This document shows positions 19,826 to 29,508 of a stretch of 64,000 nt of DNA, piece by piece (within the stretch, counting starts at the first letter, position 1; each line of letters begins with the position of its first letter). Both the position numbers and the translations under genes were made by a program. The notes beneath the pieces are model-generated. The model worked only from the letters and a program-made list of their open reading frames with translations. It searched no databases and was not told the origin of the DNA. The DNA is taken from positions 17,810-81,809 of the forward strand of contig NZ_ANHY01000018.1 in the NCBI RefSeq assembly GCF_000315795.1, read 5' to 3'. This DNA is from Caenispirillum salinarum AK4 (GTDB taxonomy: Bacteria > Pseudomonadota > Alphaproteobacteria > Rhodospirillales > Rhodospirillaceae).

Positions 19826-20212
19826 TTACCAGCGCCGCACGCGCACGAACCCGCGCTGCATCATGCAGTTCTCGCGCATCGCCTTGCCCTGCTTTGCCTG
19901 ACTGTTCATGGTCGACAACGTCGAGCCCTGCATCAGGTGCCCCATTCCCATCTGGCCGTGGTAGGTGCCGGCTTCCCGCATGGCCGCGAGCCCCAGTTCG
20001 TTGCACTCCTCGAAGGCCGCTTCGCGGGTGACACCGCCATGGCCGATGGTCGGGTCAGCGCCGACACGGGACTCGTACCAGTCCGCCTGCACACCGATTC
20101 CCAACGCATCGGTGGTCTTGAGAGCAAGCTGCTGTCCCAGGTGCTGCGGGCTCAGGCAGCCGGCGAGGCCAATCGCAAGGCCTGCCGCCAAGACGGTACG
20201 CATGATTTTCAT
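19826..20212 (-). CDS. Small lipoprotein of unknown function
   Basis: The 128-aa product starts MKIMRTVLAAGLAIGLAGC, a clear type II signal peptide with lipobox LAGC (Cys at about residue 19). The mature part is about 110 residues, rich in Gly, Met and Gln, with two Cys (EECNEL and ENCMMQ) that may form a disulfide. GGGGGG lies eight bases upstream of the ATG. It converges with trmB across a GC-rich region with inverted repeats that may end both transcripts. I do not recognise a domain. Confidence 0.7.
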   Translation of the reverse strand: MKIMRTVLAAGLAIGLAGCLSPQHLGQQLALKTTDALGIGVQADWYESRVGADPTIGHGGVTREAAFEECNELGLAAMREAGTYHGQMGMGHLMQGSTLSTMNSQAKQGKAMRENCMMQRGFVRVRRW

Positions 20213-20418
20213 GATTTCATCCCCCCAGTGCGACATAATTCTTCGCAACCTGAAATTTTTACTTCTACAGTAAGTGCGAAGACCTTCGCGAGCGGGCATA
20301 GCGAATCGCCGCTCGAGTCGTCACTTAAAAATCGCCTTCCACGGTTGATTATCTGCCTAAAATTCGCAGAACGTGCAAAACCAGCCAAGCCGCACATCAC
20401 CGAAAGCGGAACGGAATC

Positions 20419-20763
20419 ATGGACCTCATGATCTGCCCGGCCTGCCAGTCGGACCTCGCCTATCACGACGGGTCCCTGTGGAACTGCCCGGCGTGCGGCC
20501 ACGAATGGGCAGACGGCGACACCGCCGCCGCGCCGGAGGAGGACACGGCGGTGCGCGACTCGAACGGCAACGCGCTGAGCGACGGCGACGCGGTGACGGT
20601 CATCAAGGACCTGAAGGTGAAGGGCTCGTCCTCGGTGGTGAAGAGCGGCACCAAGGTCAAGAACATCCGGCTGGTGGACGCCACCGACGGCCACAACATC
20701 GCCTGCAAGATCGACGGCATCGGCGCCATGAACCTGAAGTCGGAGTTCGTGAAGAAGGCGTGA
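20419..20763 (+). CDS. yjdM: YjdM/PhnA-type zinc-ribbon protein
   Basis: The first 30 residues form a zinc ribbon with two CxxC pairs (MICPACQSD and [10 protein letters not shown]). The C-terminal PhnA domain has the conserved run [31 protein letters not shown]. At 114 aa it has the typical length. Despite the old name PhnA and the label alkylphosphonate utilisation, the family function is unclear, and no phosphonate genes are near. Confidence 0.92.
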   Translation: MDLMICPACQSDLAYHDGSLWNCPACGHEWADGDTAAAPEEDTAVRDSNGNALSDGDAVTVIKDLKVKGSSSVVKSGTKVKNIRLVDATDGHNIACKIDGIGAMNLKSEFVKKA

Positions 20764-20848
20764 GGCGGGGGGCACCCGCTGGCTAGGGTGGACACGCCCG
20801 ACCGACTCCCTACACTGGGCGGCGCACCAGTTTTACGGGAAGCGGCGC

Positions 20849-21712
20849 GTGGCGATCCGAAACTTTCTCCCCTCCCGGCCGACGGAATACGTCCTGCTGA
20901 TCCTCGCCGCCGCGGCCGTGGCGGTGTGGCTTCTGCATGATCCCATGCGCGGACTCGACCCGCCGCCCGAGGCATTCGAGCCCGACCAATCCTTCGATAC
21001 CGCACACGTTTTTTGGGTGCGCGGCTGGACTGACGGAGACACGTATGAGGACAAGCTGAAAAGGCTTGACCTGGAACTTGCCAGGGCCCTCGTCCTGACC
21101 AAGCCGAAAGACATTCCCCTTACATGGCGATACGGACTCGCGCAGAAGTGGGACCCGACGTACATGGAAATCCTGAGCCGGCGGATAGAATGGATCGCGG
21201 CCCTTCACGCCTCGCCCGACCGCCTCTGGCAGGAAGTTCTGGCCTTCAAGGAGACGGCGGGGCTTACGTTTCCCTATCGGCCGCAAGCATGGATGGACGA
21301 GGAAACGATCACGTCGTCGATTGCCTTTCACCTCTTCCACCTCGCCCTGGACCTGAACAACCCGCAGGCGCTCTTTGTCAACGCCATGAGCTACCGAGCC
21401 CAGATCCCCGGCGGGATCCCCAGCCGCAGCCAAACCGGCTTCAACTATCGGGAAGGCCTGCTGGACGCGGCCCATGCGGGACACGAAGAAGCGATCCGGA
21501 TGCTGATCCAGGGCCACGCCGAGGATGGCGGAGATTTCCAGAAGGACCCGGCACGCGCCTGGTACTGGATCGCCCAGGCCCGCGAACGCGGGATGCCGGT
21601 GGAGCAGTGGGCGGCGGCCGTGGCGCCCCACCTCACCCCGGAGGAACGCCGGGCCGCCGAGGCGCTGGAGAAACCGCCGAGCCCGCATCAAGCGGGGTAT
21701 TTTACGCGGTAG
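20849..21712 (+). CDS. Membrane-anchored protein of unknown function
   Basis: I do not recognise this 287-aa protein. One N-terminal hydrophobic helix (TEYVLLILAAAAVAVWLLHD, about residues 12-31) suggests a signal anchor with the rest outside the cytoplasm. The body is helical. A short stretch near the end (DGGDFQKDPARAWYWIAQARERGMP) resembles a single Sel1/TPR-like repeat. The GTG start follows GGGAAGCGGCGC. Its 3' end overlaps the convergent next gene by 25 bases. Confidence 0.65.
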   Translation: MAIRNFLPSRPTEYVLLILAAAAVAVWLLHDPMRGLDPPPEAFEPDQSFDTAHVFWVRGWTDGDTYEDKLKRLDLELARALVLTKPKDIPLTWRYGLAQKWDPTYMEILSRRIEWIAALHASPDRLWQEVLAFKETAGLTFPYRPQAWMDEETITSSIAFHLFHLALDLNNPQALFVNAMSYRAQIPGGIPSRSQTGFNYREGLLDAAHAGHEEAIRMLIQGHAEDGGDFQKDPARAWYWIAQARERGMPVEQWAAAVAPHLTPEERRAAEALEKPPSPHQAGYFTR

Positions 21713-22611
21713 GCGTTGTCGCGGCTCCGGCAACCCCCGTTCTCTCGGCAACAGCGCTCATAGGTCGCCGCGGCCTCGGCCTCTATTTCTTCTAGCCTTT
21801 CGAGGCGCTCCCGAAGGCGCGCCCTCTCTGCCTCTGCCTCTCTAATCAACGCACGAAGTTCCGCCAGTCGCGCTCGATTCCCTGAATGCCACGAGTCATA
21901 GGCGCTCCATGTCCCGTATAGGTCACCAATCACCCACGGCATTTTGCGCCGCAGGGTCTTGCCGGGTGGCGGTCCTGGTGGAGAGGGAAGCTGTGGGTAA
22001 CTGCCAACATCATTTTCAAGCTGAGCCATCTCCTCTTTGAGCGCCTGAATATATTCCTCGATCCGCTGGATCGCCCGCAGACACTCATAAACAGCCTGCG
22101 TCGCCTCGCGCAATTTTACCCATTCTTCGAGGCAGGAATCTTTAGGAGGCGGGTCATCGTTCCGTTTTCCCCTGAACTGGTTCAGACCGTTGTAGAGGTA
22201 GCCGTTTGAGCCCGACCTCCCGATTTCCCGCCAAAGGGCCGCAGGGCTGCGGGAGTATTCGACCGTTTCTATGAGAGCAGCCTCATTTGCTCCGGCCTCC
22301 TGCGCCAAAGCCCCAACTAAACGTGTGGCGATTAGAGGACTGCGCTGCCGAACTGCCGATACTAGCTCAGCCGCTTCAAATCGAGCCCTATTACCGCTGT
22401 CACGGATCGCAAAAGCAATCGTGCGCGCCAGCGGTTGCTGATCCGCGGTTTTCAGTGCTGCGGTCGCCATCCGGCTGATGCTTGAGTAATCATCCGAGGA
22501 CAGCGGCATTAACTGACCGTCAAGAATCACCTCCCAGGCGCGGGAACGGATTCTCTCAGCACCGGCTGTTGCCACTCCTTGAGTGAACGGGGAAAGCCTA
22601 TTCCACCTCAT
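21688..22611 (-). CDS. Hypothetical protein with long coiled coils and a Cys-rich end
   Basis: No known domain is recognised in these 307 residues. Two heptad-rich segments stand out: about 180-205 ([20 protein letters not shown]) and about 250-290 ([20 protein letters not shown] and onward). The C-terminus has four Cys ([15 protein letters not shown] plus an upstream YECLR Cys). Base composition is visibly less GC-rich than its neighbours, which suggests transfer. No signal peptide is evident. The ATG at 22611 has no strong Shine-Dalgarno, so the start is uncertain. Confidence 0.55.
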   Translation of the reverse strand: MRWNRLSPFTQGVATAGAERIRSRAWEVILDGQLMPLSSDDYSSISRMATAALKTADQQPLARTIAFAIRDSGNRARFEAAELVSAVRQRSPLIATRLVGALAQEAGANEAALIETVEYSRSPAALWREIGRSGSNGYLYNGLNQFRGKRNDDPPPKDSCLEEWVKLREATQAVYECLRAIQRIEEYIQALKEEMAQLENDVGSYPQLPSPPGPPPGKTLRRKMPWVIGDLYGTWSAYDSWHSGNRARLAELRALIREAEAERARLRERLERLEEIEAEAAATYERCCRENGGCRSRDNAYRVKYPA

Positions 22612-22837
22612 ATTCCATGACTCCGAAAGGTTAGTCCATCAATGTCATGGCACAGAACAGGAACGTTTTCTAGGCTTTTATTCCTTCAGTTCTCAAATGT
22701 GGCGGTCATGCCCTGGGTACACGCAGCCCTTACCCACACCCACACGGGGCAGCCACGCTGACGAGGCCCCCTCATCCCCCTCCCCCCGCCGCCGCGTTCA
22801 TACCCATGAACACCAGCGACCGCGAACGGAGGACCGC

Positions 22838-23284
22838 GTGCGGATTATTCAGGAATTCAAGACCTTCGCCATCAAGGGCAACGTCGTCGACCTGGCCGTG
22901 GCGGTGGTCATCGGCACGGCCTTTGGCGCCATCACCAATTCCCTGGTGCGGGACATCATCATGCCGCCGCTCGGCTACCTCACCGGCGGGATGGATTTCT
23001 CGGAGCTATACATCAACCTCTCCAACCAGGAGTACGCCTCGCTGGCCGAGGCGACGGCGGCCGGGGCGCCAACCATCAACTACGGCGTCTTCATCAACAC
23101 CATCATCACCTTCCTCATCGTGTCCTGGGCGCTGTTCCTGCTGGTGCGCGGCATGAACCGGCTCAAGCGCCGGGCCGAGGAAGTGCCGGCCAAGGCGCCC
23201 GAGCCACCGCCGCGCCCGCATTCCGAGGTGCTGCTGGAGGAAATTCGCGATCTGCTCAAGGAACAACGCGACCGTCAGCCTTAA
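22838..23284 (+). CDS. mscL: Large-conductance mechanosensitive channel MscL
   Basis: MscL is a homopentameric inner-membrane channel that opens under hypo-osmotic shock. The 148-aa protein shows the amphipathic N-terminus and TM1 ([20 protein letters not shown], then [21 protein letters not shown]), a periplasmic loop, TM2 ([19 protein letters not shown]) and a charged C-terminal helix. GGAGG five bases upstream of the GTG at 22838 sets the start; the frame is open much further upstream without family match. Confidence 0.95.
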   Translation: MRIIQEFKTFAIKGNVVDLAVAVVIGTAFGAITNSLVRDIIMPPLGYLTGGMDFSELYINLSNQEYASLAEATAAGAPTINYGVFINTIITFLIVSWALFLLVRGMNRLKRRAEEVPAKAPEPPPRPHSEVLLEEIRDLLKEQRDRQP

Positions 23285-23352
23285 CCCACTCCTCCCGCGT
23301 TCCCCTGTGTGAAGCCTGACCGCCCACCACCCCCACCGCAGGAGGCCCCGCC

Positions 23353-24765
23353 ATGTCCGCCGACGCCGCCGCCAACCCGCCCGTCCGCATCGAATCCGAC
23401 AGCATGGGCGAGCTGGAGGTGCCCGCCGATCGCTATTGGGGCGCGCAGACGCAGCGGTCGTTGCAGAACTTCCGCATCTCCACCGAGACCATGCCGGAAG
23501 CCCTCATCCGCGCCTTCGGGCTTCAGAAGCAGGCGGCGGCGCGGGCCAATCATGCGCTGGAGAACCTGCCGGACGCCATCTTCCCCGCCATCGACCAGGC
23601 CGCCGGAGAGGTGGCGGCGGGCAAGCTCTCCGACCACTTTCCGCTGAAGGTCTGGCAGACGGGCTCGGGCACCCAGACCAACATGAACGCCAACGAGGTC
23701 ATCGCCAATCGCGCCATCGAAATCCTCGGCGGCGAGATGGGGACCAAGGCGCCCGTCCACCCCAACGACCACGTCAACCGGGGCCAGTCCACCAACGACA
23801 GCTTCCCCACCGTCATGCACATCGCGGCGGCGCGGGAGGTCTCGCACGCCCTCATCCCCGCGCTGGAGTCCCTGCGCGATGCCCTGGCGGCGCGGGTGAA
23901 GGCCTTCGACTCCATCGTGAAAATCGGCCGCACCCACCTTCAGGACGCCACGCCGCTGACGCTCGGGCAGGAGTTCAGCGCCTATCAGCGGCAGGTGGAG
24001 CTGGCGATCGAGCGCCTGGGCGCCACCATGCCCCGCCTTCTGGACGTCGCCCAGGGCGGCACCGCCGTCGGCACCGGGCTCAACACCGTGCCGGGCTTCC
24101 GGGAGCGGTTCTGCCAGGAGCTTTCCGGCCTCACCGGCCTGCCCTTCACGCCGGCCCCCAACACCTTCGAGGCCATGGCCGCCCATGACGCGCTGGTGGA
24201 GCTGTCGGGGATGCTCAACACCATCGCCGCGTCGCTCAGCAAGATCGCCAACGACATCCGCCTGCTGGGCTCCGGCCCGCGCTGCGGGCTGGGGGAGTTG
24301 ATGCTGCCGGAGAACGAGCCCGGGTCGTCGATCATGCCCGGCAAGGTGAACCCGACCCAGGCGGAGGCGCTGACCATGCTGTGCTGCCAGGTCATGGGCA
24401 ACCATGTGGCCGTCACCATGGCGGGGTCGCAAGGCCACATGGAGCTGAACGCCTACAAGCCCGTCATCGCCCACGCGACGCTCCAGAGCATCCGCCTGCT
24501 GGCCGACGGGGCGCGCAGCTTCACCGACAACTGCGTGGTGGGCATCCAGGCGGACGAGGAGCGCATCGCCGACCTGCTGCACAAGTCGCTCATGCTGGTC
24601 ACCGCGCTCAACCCGCACATCGGGTATGACAAGGCGGCGGCCGTCGCCAAGCATGCCCACAAGACCCGCAAGACGCTGAAGGAGGCGGCGGCGGAGTTGG
24701 GGCATGTGGCGCCGGAAGACTTCGACCGCCTGGTCAAGCCGTCGGAGATGGTCGGGCGGGGGTAA
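23353..24765 (+). CDS. fumC: Class II fumarate hydratase
   Basis: FumC interconverts fumarate and malate in the TCA cycle without an iron-sulfur cluster. The signatures are intact: [13 protein letters not shown], the catalytic-loop motif [13 protein letters not shown], and [12 protein letters not shown]. The length of 470 aa is standard. AGGAGG lies eight bases upstream of the ATG. It precedes the nad genes but is separated from them by 180 bases with a possible new promoter. Confidence 0.96.
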   Translation: MSADAAANPPVRIESDSMGELEVPADRYWGAQTQRSLQNFRISTETMPEALIRAFGLQKQAAARANHALENLPDAIFPAIDQAAGEVAAGKLSDHFPLKVWQTGSGTQTNMNANEVIANRAIEILGGEMGTKAPVHPNDHVNRGQSTNDSFPTVMHIAAAREVSHALIPALESLRDALAARVKAFDSIVKIGRTHLQDATPLTLGQEFSAYQRQVELAIERLGATMPRLLDVAQGGTAVGTGLNTVPGFRERFCQELSGLTGLPFTPAPNTFEAMAAHDALVELSGMLNTIAASLSKIANDIRLLGSGPRCGLGELMLPENEPGSSIMPGKVNPTQAEALTMLCCQVMGNHVAVTMAGSQGHMELNAYKPVIAHATLQSIRLLADGARSFTDNCVVGIQADEERIADLLHKSLMLVTALNPHIGYDKAAAVAKHAHKTRKTLKEAAAELGHVAPEDFDRLVKPSEMVGRG

Positions 24766-24946
24766 CTGGCAGTAATGCGGCTGGATTACGTTCAATTGAA
24801 GGGAAATTCATTGTAGCGCAAACGTTCATGCGACCTATATTCGGCTTCCCAAGAATTGGTGCTTGACGGGCTCCGGTGCGACCGGGGCATAGTGCGCGCC
24901 TCTTCTTCTCTGTCAGCGAACTGTAATCCTGGGAGGCCTGACGGGC

Positions 24947-25948
24947 ATGAACGCCATCCCCAGCCACACCGCGCCGCTCGACCCCCGCCACCAGGCGGCC
25001 TTCGAAAAGGTGCGGCACGTGATCTCGCCGGCCGAGTGGGCGCTCATGACGCCCCTCATCGACGAGATCACGGCGCTCAAGCGCGCGAAGAACGCCGTGG
25101 TGCTGGCCCACAACTACATGAGCCCGGCCATCTTCCACGGCGTGTCCGACATCGTGGGCGACAGCCTGGCCCTGGCGGCGCGAGCGGTGGATACGGACGC
25201 CGACGTCATCGTCATGGCCGGCGTGCACTTCATGGCGGAAACGGCGAAGCTGCTGAACCCGTCCAAGACCGTGCTCATGCCCGACATGACCGCCGGATGC
25301 TCCCTGGCCGAATCCATCACGGGCGCCGACGTGCGGGCGATGAAGGCCAAGTACCCCAGCGTGCCGGTGGTGGCCTATGTCAACACCTCCGCCGACGTGA
25401 AGGCGGAAGTGGACATCTGCTGCACCTCGGGCAACGCCGTGAAGGTGGTGGAAAGCCTGGGCGTGCCGGAGGTCATCTTCCTGCCCGACGAATACCTGGC
25501 CGACTACGTGGCGGGTCAGACCAGCGTGCGCATCATCCCCTGGCGCGGCCACTGCGAGGTGCACGAGCAGTTCACCGCCCAGGACATCACCGACTTCCGC
25601 GATGCCACGCCCGGCCTGACCGTCATCGCCCACCCCGAATGCCCGCCGGATGTGCTGGGCGCGGCGGATTTCGTGGGCTCGACGGCGCAGATGCAGGACT
25701 TCGTGCGCGAGAAGAAGCCCGAAAGCGTGTTCATGGTCACGGAATGCTCCATGGCCGACAACGTGAAGGCCGAGGCGCCGGAGACCGTTTTCGTGCAGCC
25801 CTGCAACCTGTGCCCGCACATGAAGAAGATCACGCTGGAAAACATCCGCGACGCCCTGGTCTCGCTGGAGCCGCGCGTGGAAATCCCCGCCGACATGGCG
25901 GACCGCGCGCGGGCGTCGGTGGAGCGCATGCTGGCGGTGGGGCGCTGA
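24947..25948 (+). CDS. nadA: Quinolinate synthase NadA
   Basis: NadA condenses iminoaspartate with dihydroxyacetone phosphate to quinolinate, using a [4Fe-4S] cluster. The 333-aa protein has the conserved LAHNYMSPAIF-type substrate region and the three cluster Cys in the expected places: MTAGCSLAE, HPECPPDV and QPCNLCPHM. The gene begins the cluster nadA-nadB-nadC for de novo NAD synthesis from aspartate. A possible -35 TTGACG lies at 24863; the -10 is less clear. Confidence 0.95.
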   Translation: MNAIPSHTAPLDPRHQAAFEKVRHVISPAEWALMTPLIDEITALKRAKNAVVLAHNYMSPAIFHGVSDIVGDSLALAARAVDTDADVIVMAGVHFMAETAKLLNPSKTVLMPDMTAGCSLAESITGADVRAMKAKYPSVPVVAYVNTSADVKAEVDICCTSGNAVKVVESLGVPEVIFLPDEYLADYVAGQTSVRIIPWRGHCEVHEQFTAQDITDFRDATPGLTVIAHPECPPDVLGAADFVGSTAQMQDFVREKKPESVFMVTECSMADNVKAEAPETVFVQPCNLCPHMKKITLENIRDALVSLEPRVEIPADMADRARASVERMLAVGR

Positions 25949-25952
25949 CCTG

Positions 25953-27482
25953 ATGCGCGATCCGGCGCCGGTCATCGTCGTCGGTTCGGGCGCGGCGGGG
26001 CTGGCCTGCGCGCTGGCGCTCAGCCCCCGGCCCGTGGCGCTGGTGACGAAGGCTGACGGCTTGGGCGGCGGCTCCAGCCCCTGGGCGCAGGGCGGCATCG
26101 CCGTGGCGCTGGGGCGGGATGACAGCCCCGACGCCCACGCCGCCGACACGCTCGCGGCCGGGGCGGGCACCGTCGACCCCGCCGTCGCCGCCCTGCTGGC
26201 CGAGGCCGGCGTGGCGGAAGTCCGCCGGCTGCTGGTGCTTGGCCTGCCGCTGGACCGCGATGCCTCCGGCGCGCCGGCGCTGGGGCGGGAAGCCGCGCAC
26301 TCCGCCCACCGCATCGTCCATGCCGGCGGCGACGCCACCGGGCGCCTGCTGGTGGAGACGCTGAGCCGGCTGGTGGCGGCGTCGCCCTCCATCACCCTCC
26401 ACGACCGCACCACCGCCCTCGACCTGGCCGTGCGCGACGGCCGCGTGATCGGCCTGCACGCTCTCGGCCCGGACGGCGCGCCGCTGACGCTCGCCGGGCC
26501 GGTGGTGCTGGCGACGGGCGGTGTCGGCGGCCTTTTCGCGCATTCCACCACCCCGCCCGACGCCACCGCCGACGGTCTCGCCATGGCTGCCCGCGCAGGC
26601 GCCCGGCTGGCGGACCTGGAGATGGTGCAGTTTCACCCGACGGCCCTGGCGGTCGACGGCCTCGACCGCCTGCCCCTGCTGACGGAAGCCCTGCGCGGCG
26701 CCGGGGCGGTGCTGATCGACGCCGACGGCCTCGCCTTCATGTCCGCCGAGCATCCGCTCGCCGACCTCGCCCCGCGCGACGTGGTGGCCCGCGCCATCGG
26801 CCGGCGCGTGGCGGCGGGGCAGCCGGTGTATCTCGACCTGCGTCCGGCGCTGGCCGCGCGGGGGCCGGAGGGCTTCCCCCAGGTCATGGCGCTGCTGGCG
26901 GAGCACGGGTTTGATCCTTATGAGGCGCCGGTCCCCGTCACGCCGGCCGCGCACTACCACATGGGCGGCGTGCTGACGGATGCCCACGGCCGCACCAGCC
27001 TGCCCGGCCTCTGGGCCTGCGGCGAGGCGGCGTGCACGGGTGTGCACGGCGCCAACCGGCTGGCCTCGAACTCGCTGCTGGAGGCCCTGGTCTTCGGCCG
27101 GCGCGTCGGCGAGGACATTCCCGCCACCGCCCCCGAGCCGGTCCCCACCCTGCCCCCGACACCCGCGCCCGATGCAGACGCAAGCCGGACAGTACTCGCC
27201 GAGGTGCGCCGGATCATGAGCGCCCGCATGGGCCTCGCCCGCGACGCCGCCGGCCTCTGCGCCGCGCTGGCGGAGTTGGAGGACCTGGACGCACCCCGCC
27301 TGACGCCAAGCGCCGCGAATGCCCTTCTGGCCGCGCGCCTGCTGACGGCCGCCGCCCTGGAGCGCACGGAAAGCCGGGGCGCCCACATGCGGCTCGACCA
27401 TCCGCACCCCGTGGAGGCCTGGGCGCGGCGGCACGTGGTGACAGCGCGGGAGCTTTTGGAGGTCGCTCGGGCGGCGGCGTGA
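25953..27482 (+). CDS. nadB: L-aspartate oxidase NadB
   Basis: NadB is an FAD enzyme that oxidises aspartate to iminoaspartate for NadA, four bases upstream. The N-terminal dinucleotide-binding motif VIVVGSGAAGLACALAL and the FAD-contact motif SSPWAQGGIAVA are clear, as are HPTALAV and GEAACTGVHGANRLASNSLLE. The length of 509 aa is normal. The ATG follows the nadA stop directly, so the pair is one operon. Confidence 0.95.
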   Translation: MRDPAPVIVVGSGAAGLACALALSPRPVALVTKADGLGGGSSPWAQGGIAVALGRDDSPDAHAADTLAAGAGTVDPAVAALLAEAGVAEVRRLLVLGLPLDRDASGAPALGREAAHSAHRIVHAGGDATGRLLVETLSRLVAASPSITLHDRTTALDLAVRDGRVIGLHALGPDGAPLTLAGPVVLATGGVGGLFAHSTTPPDATADGLAMAARAGARLADLEMVQFHPTALAVDGLDRLPLLTEALRGAGAVLIDADGLAFMSAEHPLADLAPRDVVARAIGRRVAAGQPVYLDLRPALAARGPEGFPQVMALLAEHGFDPYEAPVPVTPAAHYHMGGVLTDAHGRTSLPGLWACGEAACTGVHGANRLASNSLLEALVFGRRVGEDIPATAPEPVPTLPPTPAPDADASRTVLAEVRRIMSARMGLARDAAGLCAALAELEDLDAPRLTPSAANALLAARLLTAAALERTESRGAHMRLDHPHPVEAWARRHVVTARELLEVARAAA

Positions 27483-27516
27483 AGGGGGGCTTTGCGCTGG
27501 CGCGCAATGGGTTTAT

Positions 27517-27624
27517 GCGAGGGGCGCGGCCCCTCGCGCTCCCGATGAGTCGAGCGTGCCCGAAACAGAAAAAAGTGAAGGTCCGGAGGCTTCTGCCTCC
27601 GGGCGGGTGCGGGCAGCAGCCCGC
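27517..27624. repeat. Three GC-rich hairpins between nadB and nadC
   Basis: Three inverted repeats lie in a row: GCGAGGGGC/GCCCCTCGC (27517-27537), CCGGAGGC/GCCTCCGG (27583-27602) and GCGGGC/GCCCGC (27609-27624). Their arrangement resembles intergenic palindromic repeat elements of Rhodospirillales-type genomes. As RNA they could shape nadC expression relative to nadAB. Confidence 0.55.
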
Positions 27625-27653
27625 CGGCGAAGCCGTTGTCAGGAGAAGATCAC

Positions 27654-28508
27654 GTGACCCGCGCGCTTTATGATTTCCAGCTCGACCCGCTGCTGCTCAC
27701 CGCCCTGCGGGAGGATCTGGGCCAGGCCGGCGACCTGACCACCGACGCGACCGTGCGGCCAGAGGACCGCGCGCGCGGCCGGTTCAACGTCCGTGCGGCG
27801 GGCCGCGTGGCGGGCATGGACATCGTCCGCCGCACCTTCGCGCTGCTGGACGAGCGCGTGAGCGTCACCGCGCACCACGAGGACGGCGCGGACGTCGCGG
27901 CCGGCACCTGCGTCGCCACGGTGGAAGGGCCGGCGCGCGCGGTGCTGACGGGTGAACGGGTGGCGCTGAACCTGCTGGCGCGGCTGTCGGCCATCGCCAC
28001 CGTCACCGCTCAGGCTGTCGCTCTGGCGGCACCGCACGGCTGTCACATCGCGTGTACACGCAAGACCACGCCCGGCCTGCGCGGGCTGGAGAAGTACGCG
28101 GTGGCTGTCGGCGGGGGCACCAACCACCGCTTCGGGCTGAACGACGGCGTGCTCATCAAGGACAATCACATCGTCGTCGCCGGCGGGGTGGAGGCCGCGC
28201 TCACCCGCGCGCGGCAGACGCTGGGCCATATGGTGAAGATCGAGGTGGAGGTGGACACGCTGGATCAGCTCGACGCCGTGCTGGCGCTGGGCCTCGCCGA
28301 TGCGGTGCTGCTCGACAACATGGGGCCGGACGTGCTGCGCGATGCCGTGGCGCGGGTGGACGGCCGGCTGACGACGGAGGCCTCGGGCGGCATCACGCTG
28401 GCGAACCTGGCAGACGTGGCGGCGACGGGGGTGAACCTGGTGTCGCTGGGCTTCCTGACGCACTCGGTCCCCGCGCTCGACATCGGCCTGGACTTCGAGG
28501 TTCTGTGA
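27654..28508 (+). CDS. nadC: Nicotinate-nucleotide pyrophosphorylase (quinolinate phosphoribosyltransferase) NadC
   Basis: NadC converts quinolinate and PRPP to nicotinate mononucleotide, the third step after NadB and NadA. Family motifs are CTRKTTPGLRGLEKYAV, GGGTNHRFGLNDGVLIKDNH and the phosphate-binding TEASGGITLANL. An AGGAGA ten bases upstream supports the GTG at 27654. The length of 284 aa is normal. Confidence 0.95.
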   Translation: MTRALYDFQLDPLLLTALREDLGQAGDLTTDATVRPEDRARGRFNVRAAGRVAGMDIVRRTFALLDERVSVTAHHEDGADVAAGTCVATVEGPARAVLTGERVALNLLARLSAIATVTAQAVALAAPHGCHIACTRKTTPGLRGLEKYAVAVGGGTNHRFGLNDGVLIKDNHIVVAGGVEAALTRARQTLGHMVKIEVEVDTLDQLDAVLALGLADAVLLDNMGPDVLRDAVARVDGRLTTEASGGITLANLADVAATGVNLVSLGFLTHSVPALDIGLDFEVL

Positions 28509-28555
28509 CCCCCGCGTGAGACCCAGGGGCGGCTTTTCGCGTTGTGGCACTTATA

Positions 28556-28703
28556 CCGGACGACACTTGAAAACATACACCTGTCGTCCGGCAAGGCCGA
28601 CTGGCCGCCGCGCCTAATGGCGCGTGAGGCTGCGTGCCGACTGGAGCCGAAGGCGTGCGCGGAAGCGCGCACACCGCAGCCTCGATGATTTCAATCATCG
28701 AGG
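28556..28703. repeat. Inverted repeats between nadC and doxX
   Basis: CCGGACGAC (28556-28564) pairs with GTCGTCCGG (28583-28591) over an 18-base loop. CCTCGATGATT (28680-28690) pairs with AATCATCGAGG (28693-28703), an 11-bp stem with a 2-base loop followed by CGTATT. The second is a likely terminator or boundary element before the next gene. Confidence 0.5.
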
Positions 28704-28738
28704 CGTATTAAGACCCAACACAGCGGGGAGCCGCCGCC

Positions 28739-29206
28739 ATGGCCGACAGCACCACCACTGATGCCCGCACGCGCCCGCTCCTGCCCTTCCTGGCGCCGCT
28801 GGAGCGCGCGTTTGATCCCTTCGCTTGGCCGCTGGTGCGGTTCGCGGCGGGCGTGATGCTGATCCCGCACGGCTGGGGCAAGCTGATCGGCGGCGGCCTG
28901 TCGGGCACCATCGAGGCCTTCCGCAACATGGGCTTCACGCCCGCCGGGCCGCTTGCCACCTACATCGGCGTGCTGGAGCTGGTGGGCGGGCTGTGCATCG
29001 CCATCGGGTTCCTGACGCGCTTCTGGGCGGCGCAGGTGGTGGGCTTCATGGCGGTGGCGGCCTTCGTGGTCCACTGGCCCAACGGCTTCAACTGGACCAA
29101 CGGCGGCTACGAGTATCCGCTGTTCTGGGGCCTGGTGGCGCTGGCCATCACCTTCCGCGGCGCCGGCCGCCTGAGCGTCGACAGTGCCATTGGCCGCGAG
29201 TTGTAG
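28739..29206 (+). CDS. DoxX family membrane protein
   Basis: The 155-aa protein has four hydrophobic segments and the DoxX signature: LVRFAAGVMLIPHGWGKL near the first helix and GVLELVGGLCIAIGFLTRFWA at the second and third. It would sit in the inner membrane. DoxX proteins are often tied to quinone or sulfur oxidation and to redox defence, but the specific role here is unknown. It stands alone. Confidence 0.9.
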   Translation: MADSTTTDARTRPLLPFLAPLERAFDPFAWPLVRFAAGVMLIPHGWGKLIGGGLSGTIEAFRNMGFTPAGPLATYIGVLELVGGLCIAIGFLTRFWAAQVVGFMAVAAFVVHWPNGFNWTNGGYEYPLFWGLVALAITFRGAGRLSVDSAIGREL

Positions 29207-29268
29207 GCGCCTTGCGATCCCCGCGCCCGCGCCTCATACTTGAGCGCGCGAGGGGGATGGAGAGAGAC

Positions 29269-29499
29269 ATGCCGCAGACGGAAGTTAAAGGCTACATCGA
29301 CGAAGCGACGCACGCCGCGATCACCGATATCAGCCGCAGTTCCAAGCGGCCGGTCGAGGAGATCGTCGGGGAGGCCGTGGCGGACTATGCGGCGCGGCAC
29401 GCCCGGTATCGCCGGGGCTTGAAGGACATCGAAGAAGGGCGCTTCTGCACCGAAGAGGAAATGGACGCCTTCTTCGACGACTGGATCAAGAACGGCTAG
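29269..29499 (+). CDS. Ribbon-helix-helix (CopG/ParD-like) protein, probable orphan antitoxin
   Basis: The 76-aa product fits the ribbon-helix-helix fold: a basic N-terminal strand (PQTEVKGYIDEATHAAI) followed by two helices (RSSKRPVEEIVGEAVADYAA). Its acidic tail (EEGRFCTEEEMDAFFDDWIK) looks like a toxin-binding end. GGAGAG lies just upstream of the ATG at 29269; an ATG four codons earlier is possible. No RelE/ParE gene follows: the next gene is convergent. It may be a solitary regulator or the survivor of a toxin-antitoxin pair. Confidence 0.7.
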   Translation: MPQTEVKGYIDEATHAAITDISRSSKRPVEEIVGEAVADYAARHARYRRGLKDIEEGRFCTEEEMDAFFDDWIKNG

Positions 29500-29508
29500 C
29501 CCCGCCCC

